NCBI GenBank assembly: GCA_016291915.1 | Contig: JAEEZP010000027.1 | Location: 1-39,478 of the forward strand | Length of the DNA stretch: 39,478 bases | Origin: Prevotella sp. | GTDB taxonomy: Bacteria; Bacteroidota; Bacteroidia; Bacteroidales; Bacteroidaceae | Direction: 5' to 3' | Shown: positions 34,959 to 39,478 of the stretch, one piece after another | Layout: each line of letters starts with the position of its first letter | How positions within the stretch are numbered: the stretch's first letter is position 1 | Notes under the pieces: model-generated | What the model was told of the DNA's origin: nothing | Databases searched by the model: none | The model's input: only the letters and a program-made list of their open reading frames with translations | Program-made: the position numbers and the translations under genes

Positions 34959-34989
34959 TTGGTTATTCTTTCACTATTTCATACCTTTG
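34958..34989 (+). promoter_or_regulatory. Putative Bacteroidetes promoter of glyA
   Basis: TTTG (34958-34961), 20-nt spacer, TACCTTTG (34982-34989). Confidence 0.65.
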
Positions 34990-35029
34990 CAGCATCTTAA
35001 TAACTTATTAAATAAATAGAGAAAACACG

Positions 35030-36310
35030 ATGAAAAAAGACGTTGAGATCTTTGATCTCATTGAAAAAGAGCACCAGCGCCAGTTAAAAGGCATGGAGTT
35101 GATCGCATCAGAGAACTTTGTCAGCGATCAGGTTATGAACGCCATGGGCAGCTATTTGACCAACAAATATGCTGAGGGTTATCCCGGCAAACGCTATTAT
35201 GGCGGCTGTCAGGTAGTAGATCAGGTTGAGCAACTGGCTATCGACAGAGTATGCAAGCTCTTCGGTGCTGAGTATGCTAACGTCCAGCCACACTCCGGTG
35301 CACAGGCAAACGCTGCTGTGCTGTTAGCTGTGCTGAAGCCCGGTGATACCTTTATGGGTCTGAACCTTGACCACGGTGGTCACCTCTCTCACGGATCAAA
35401 AGTAAACACCAGTGGTATTCTCTATAATCCCATCGGTTACAACCTGAATAAAGAGACAGGAAGAGTGGATTACGATGAGATGGAAGCACTGGCATTGGAG
35501 CATAAGCCAAAGCTCATCATCGGTGGTGGTTCTGCCTATAGCAGAGAGTGGGACTACAAGCGTATGCGTGAGATTGCCGATAAGGTAGGTGCTTTGCTGA
35601 TGGTTGACATGGCTCATCCTGCCGGACTCATTGCTGCCGGACTCCTTGAGAACCCAGTTAAATACGCACATATCGTTACATCTACGACCCACAAGACCTT
35701 GCGCGGTCCGCGCGGTGGTATTATCCTAATGGGTAAGGACTTTGAGAATCCTTGGGGCCTGAAGACACCAAAGGGTGTTACAAAGATGATGAGTCAGCTG
35801 CTCAACAGTGCAGTCTTCCCCGGACAACAGGGTGGTCCGCTGGAGCATGTCATCGCTGCTAAGGCTGTTGCCTTCGGTGAGGCTCTGCAACCAGAGTTCA
35901 AAGAGTGGGCTAAGCAGGTACAGAAGAATGCGAAGGTGCTGGCAGAAGAGTTGGTAAAACGTGGTTTCTATATCGTAAGTGGTGGTACCGACAACCATTC
36001 TATGCTCGTTGACTTACGTCCGAAGTACCCTGAGTTGACTGGTAAGGTGGCTGAGAATGCGCTCGTCGCTGCTGACATCACCGTCAATAAGAACATGGTA
36101 CCTTTCGACAGTCGTTCTGCTTTCCAGACATCCGGTCTGCGTTTAGGAACACCGGCCATCACTACCCGTGGTGCTAAGGAAGACCTGATGGTGCTCATCG
36201 CAGAGTTGATCGAGGAAGTGCTAAACGATCCTACCAACGAGGAGGTTATCGCTCGTGTACGTGCCAAGGTGAACGAGACAATGAAGGATTATCCGCTCTT
36301 CGCATATTAA
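35030..36310 (+). CDS. glyA: Serine hydroxymethyltransferase
   Basis: [50 protein letters not shown] (PLP lysine). Confidence 0.97.
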   Translation: MKKDVEIFDLIEKEHQRQLKGMELIASENFVSDQVMNAMGSYLTNKYAEGYPGKRYYGGCQVVDQVEQLAIDRVCKLFGAEYANVQPHSGAQANAAVLLAVLKPGDTFMGLNLDHGGHLSHGSKVNTSGILYNPIGYNLNKETGRVDYDEMEALALEHKPKLIIGGGSAYSREWDYKRMREIADKVGALLMVDMAHPAGLIAAGLLENPVKYAHIVTSTTHKTLRGPRGGIILMGKDFENPWGLKTPKGVTKMMSQLLNSAVFPGQQGGPLEHVIAAKAVAFGEALQPEFKEWAKQVQKNAKVLAEELVKRGFYIVSGGTDNHSMLVDLRPKYPELTGKVAENALVAADITVNKNMVPFDSRSAFQTSGLRLGTPAITTRGAKEDLMVLIAELIEEVLNDPTNEEVIARVRAKVNETMKDYPLFAY

Positions 36311-36328
36311 TCCACCTTATTAATAATA

Positions 36329-36362
36329 TAATAGAGAGATGAAAGTCTCTCTATTATTTTTT
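36329..36362 (+). terminator. Rho-independent terminator after glyA
   Basis: TAATAGAGAGA (36329-36339) / TCTCTCTATTA (36346-36356), followed by a T-tract. Confidence 0.85.
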
Positions 36363-36366
36363 TACA

Positions 36367-37641
36367 ATGATGCTTATAACACTGATCTGCTCACTCCTGT
36401 TGAATACGGTCTCCATCGATGACACTGAGGTAGATACCCTATCTCAGGAACCTTCACGTATCGGTGCTCAGTTGTCGGTACTACCGGGAACTGTCATCAG
36501 TGTGGACCGATATCAGAGGAGTTGGATGAGGAAGCATCATAACATGGCTATCGACGCACGACTGAACTACCGGGCCTTGCCGAAAGACAGTGACTATTAT
36601 GCGGAGGATTATCACTACCCCACTCTTTCTGTTGGAATGATCTATCATCTCAACCACGGGGTGACGATGCATAAGGATCCTGAAGAGTACCCCCGTATCA
36701 CACAACTGGATCACGATGTGCAGATGGGAAATATCATTAGTTTCTATGGTGCCTTCAGCCGTCCGATACTACGGAAGAAACGATGGGAACTCGACTACAC
36801 CTTAATGGTTGGCACAGGATACAGTCATCGCAAATACGATAAGTACAACAATATAGACAATGAGATGATCGGTTCACGCTGGCTCATCTTCTTCGGATTG
36901 GAGACGTCACTGAGCTACCAACTGACGAAAGACTTTGCCTTGCAGACCGGTGTCACCTTCTATCATCACAGCAACGGCACCCTGAGCCGCCCTAACAAAG
37001 GATGTAACGTCGTGGCACCCCATATCGGTGTCAGCTACCGACCTTATCAGGAAACGACGACAGTGGATAAAGTCACCCATCATCCGTTCAAGCCTTACAT
37101 CTATGGGAATATCTCCCCGGGTATCGGACTGCGCACGTTGTTTGAGGACTGGGTGTACACACAGTTTAACGTCCCACATGATGATCCCCAGTACCTTACC
37201 AGTCACTTTAAGACCTACGTCACCTACTCGCTGCAGGCCGATGTGATGTACCGCTATGCCCGACGTTGGGCTTCCGGCCTCGGCTTCGACGTGTTTTACG
37301 GCAATTACTGTAAACGAGCGGAAGAAGTAAACAAGGTTTACGGTCATGAGGAGAAACTCAGTCCGTGGTCATTGGGGTTATCCGTCAAGCATGAGGTGTT
37401 CTACCATCGTCTCTCATTGGCCATCTCCGCAGGCTACTACCTCTATCGTAACATGGGCCACTGGGCTACCAAACAAGAGAAATCATACTATGAGCGCATC
37501 GGCATCAACTATGCGATACCCCATCTGGGAGGTATCAAGATCGGTGCTCATATTAAGGCCCACCTCACAAAAGCCGACCTTACAGAACTTGTAATAAGTG
37601 TTCCAATTGTAAGAGATCGTCGTCTGTTGTCATCCAACTGA
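36367..37641 (+). CDS. Acyloxyacyl hydrolase / PagL-like lipid A deacylase family outer membrane protein
   Basis: Signal peptide; FYHHSNGTLSRPNKGCNVVAPHIGVSYRP (His-Ser motif region); repeated beta-strand pattern. Confidence 0.75.
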   Translation: MMLITLICSLLLNTVSIDDTEVDTLSQEPSRIGAQLSVLPGTVISVDRYQRSWMRKHHNMAIDARLNYRALPKDSDYYAEDYHYPTLSVGMIYHLNHGVTMHKDPEEYPRITQLDHDVQMGNIISFYGAFSRPILRKKRWELDYTLMVGTGYSHRKYDKYNNIDNEMIGSRWLIFFGLETSLSYQLTKDFALQTGVTFYHHSNGTLSRPNKGCNVVAPHIGVSYRPYQETTTVDKVTHHPFKPYIYGNISPGIGLRTLFEDWVYTQFNVPHDDPQYLTSHFKTYVTYSLQADVMYRYARRWASGLGFDVFYGNYCKRAEEVNKVYGHEEKLSPWSLGLSVKHEVFYHRLSLAISAGYYLYRNMGHWATKQEKSYYERIGINYAIPHLGGIKIGAHIKAHLTKADLTELVISVPIVRDRRLLSSN

Positions 37642-38614
37642 TGACGAAACGACAGACGTCACGGTGCTCATCATAGTCACACCACTTTCCGAAGACCACC
37701 TCTTTCGACAGTTTCTCTTTCTGTTCCTTCGTCAGGATGACAAACTGCTGGTTGGTAGGAGAATCCAGGAACAACGGAATCTGATAATGCTGAAAGAGAC
37801 GTTTCAGTTGCATGGCTTTCTCCATAACTCCTTTTGAGATACGCTCATACAGGTTGTCGGTAAACAAAGCATCAAACTGAACACCCACAAGACGTCCCTT
37901 TGCCAGAAGTGCCCCATGTTGCTTGACAGTAGTAAAGAAATGCTTCGGTGTATTGTTGTGGGTGAAGACAACGGCTTCTCCACAAAGTGCGCCCACCTTC
38001 GTACCTCCGATATAGAAGACATCACAATGATGAGCCAAGAACGGTAAAGAGATATCGTTATCAGGCGCCATCAACCCATAACCCAATCGTGCGCCATCGA
38101 TAAAGAGGGGCAACTCATATTCCTTGCATACATCATAGATATCACTCAGTTCCTGTGCAGTATAGAGCGTACCGTATTCCGTAGGGAAGGTGATATAGAC
38201 GAGTCCCGGGAACACACAATGGTCTTTGTTCTCATCCGCATGAAAGGTTATCAACCAGTTACGCAGATCCTCCACCTTGATCTTTCCCTGATATTCGGGA
38301 AGGGTGAGCACCTTATGACCGGTCATCTCCACAGCACCAGACTCATGCACATTGATATGCGCGGTCTCTGCCGCCAGCACACCCTCATAGACCTGCAGCA
38401 TCGCATCGATAACCACCATATTCGTCTGGGTACCACCCGTCAGGAAGAACACCTCAGCATCATCACACCCACAGGCATGGATGATCTTTTTACGGGCAGC
38501 CTCACTGAACTGATCAAAACCATAACCGGAGGTGAGCTCACGGTTGGTCTCTACCAGATGCTGGAGAACTTCCGGATGGACACCATTGTTGTAGTCGCTT
38601 TCAAAAGAAATCAT
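37580..38614 (-). CDS. Threonine aldolase / beta-eliminating lyase family PLP enzyme
   Basis: FESDYNNGVHPEVLQ, FLTGGTQTNMVV, LFIDGARLGYGL, DVFYIGGTKVGALCGEA. Confidence 0.93.
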   Translation of the reverse strand: MISFESDYNNGVHPEVLQHLVETNRELTSGYGFDQFSEAARKKIIHACGCDDAEVFFLTGGTQTNMVVIDAMLQVYEGVLAAETAHINVHESGAVEMTGHKVLTLPEYQGKIKVEDLRNWLITFHADENKDHCVFPGLVYITFPTEYGTLYTAQELSDIYDVCKEYELPLFIDGARLGYGLMAPDNDISLPFLAHHCDVFYIGGTKVGALCGEAVVFTHNNTPKHFFTTVKQHGALLAKGRLVGVQFDALFTDNLYERISKGVMEKAMQLKRLFQHYQIPLFLDSPTNQQFVILTKEQKEKLSKEVVFGKWCDYDEHRDVCRFVISWMTTDDDLLQLEHLLQVL

Positions 38615-39478
38615 TTCTCTTTATCGGAAAAATTATAACCGGATCCGTCAAAACAGTGTGTACAAACCTTACACTTAGGTAAGCCGATAGCACGCAAGAG
38701 AGTCTCTATCTTATTGAAACGTACACTCGTAAGTCCCAGACGCTTACCGATTTCCTCCACCATACGCTTGTATTCCGGACTGTCGGTTGTGGCATATTCC
38801 TTCAACTTCGCATTGGGATCACCTTCAAAGTCATTGATAATCCTGCGGGTGATCAACTCCAAGTCCGACTTCGATGCAGTAAAACCGATGAATGGACAAC
38901 TATATACCAATGGAGGACAGGAGATGCGGGCATGTACCTCTTTGGCTCCGTAGTCAAAGAAGGTCTTGACATTATCACGCAACTGTGTTCCTCGTACGAT
39001 GGAGTCATCGCAGAACACCACCCTCTGGTTCTCCAAGATGGCACGGTTAGGTATCAGCTTCATCCTTGCCACGAGATCACGTCGGCTTTGTTTGCTGGGG
39101 GTGAACGAACGGGGCCATGTGGGGGTATATTTCAGGACGGCACGTTTGTAAGGGATGCCCTTACCTTCAGCATATCCCAAAGCAGTACCGATACCACTGT
39201 CGGGAATACCACAGACACAGTCGGCAGGAGTATCATCTTCCTTACCTAATGCCTTACCGATCTCTTCCCGTACATATTCCGTATTGACATTCTCATAATC
39301 ACTGGCAGGAAAACCATAGTACACCCAAAGGAAGGCACAGATCTGCTCACGTTCGAAAGCAGGCTGCAACACCTCAAAGGAGTCGGCTTTGATCTTCACG
39401 ATCTCACCGGGACCCACATCACGGATAGGCTGATAATTGAGGTTGGGTAATGCCGCTGTCTCACTGGCCACGGCAAAG
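38611..39478 (-). CDS. purF: Amidophosphoribosyltransferase, C-terminal part (5' end outside window)
   Basis: CGIPDSGIGTALGYAEGKGIPY, VVFCDDSIVRGTQLRDNV (PRPP site), ISCPPLVYSCPF. Frame stays open to window end. Confidence 0.9.
   Translation of the reverse strand, partial: FAVASETAALPNLNYQPIRDVGPGEIVKIKADSFEVLQPAFEREQICAFLWVYYGFPASDYENVNTEYVREEIGKALGKEDDTPADCVCGIPDSGIGTALGYAEGKGIPYKRAVLKYTPTWPRSFTPSKQSRRDLVARMKLIPNRAILENQRVVFCDDSIVRGTQLRDNVKTFFDYGAKEVHARISCPPLVYSCPFIGFTASKSDLELITRRIINDFEGDPNAKLKEYATTDSPEYKRMVEEIGKRLGLTSVRFNKIETLLRAIGLPKCKVCTHCFDGSGYNFSDKEK

Noticed and set aside
36907-37347. 146-aa minus-strand ORF opposite the acyloxyacyl hydrolase
   Set aside because: Antisense shadow ORF; the plus-strand frame has a signal peptide and family motif.

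Overview
This is a 39.5 kb chromosomal segment from a Bacteroidales bacterium, probably Prevotella-like. The assignment is inferred from TAnnTTTG-type promoters, SusC/SusD proteins and Bacteroidetes-type protein families. Housekeeping genes present: an RluA-family pseudouridine synthase, radA, a TonB receptor, a UvrD/PcrA helicase, mtgA, an OmpA lipoprotein, proS, a DUF1232 gene, ribE, nudC, a class A PBP, pyrB, pyrI, glyA, a PagL-like acyloxyacyl hydrolase, a threonine aldolase and a partial purF. The main accessory region is a tightly packed minus-strand locus at about 13.07-30.76 kb. Its order of transcription is ECF sigma, FecR anti-sigma, STN-SusC, SusD, a zinc-metallohydrolase-like lipoprotein that appears to lack HExxH, three large tandem TlpA/thioredoxin paralogs, an alpha/beta hydrolase, a DUF4369-thioredoxin, and an S41 protease that seems to lack its PDZ domain. 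Two non-coding signals stand out. (1) A family of 7-nt (and separately 8-nt) tandem repeats begins exactly at the stop codons of ribE, pyrB, pyrI, the PBP gene and proS, sense-oriented to the upstream gene and often followed by inverted copies. (2) A structured RNA candidate of about 225 nt lies upstream of ribE, with its own promoter, a long closing helix and a U-tract; it may be 6S-like. No tRNA, rRNA, CRISPR array or intact transposon was recognised. All calls come from reading the sequence; no searches or folding programs were run.
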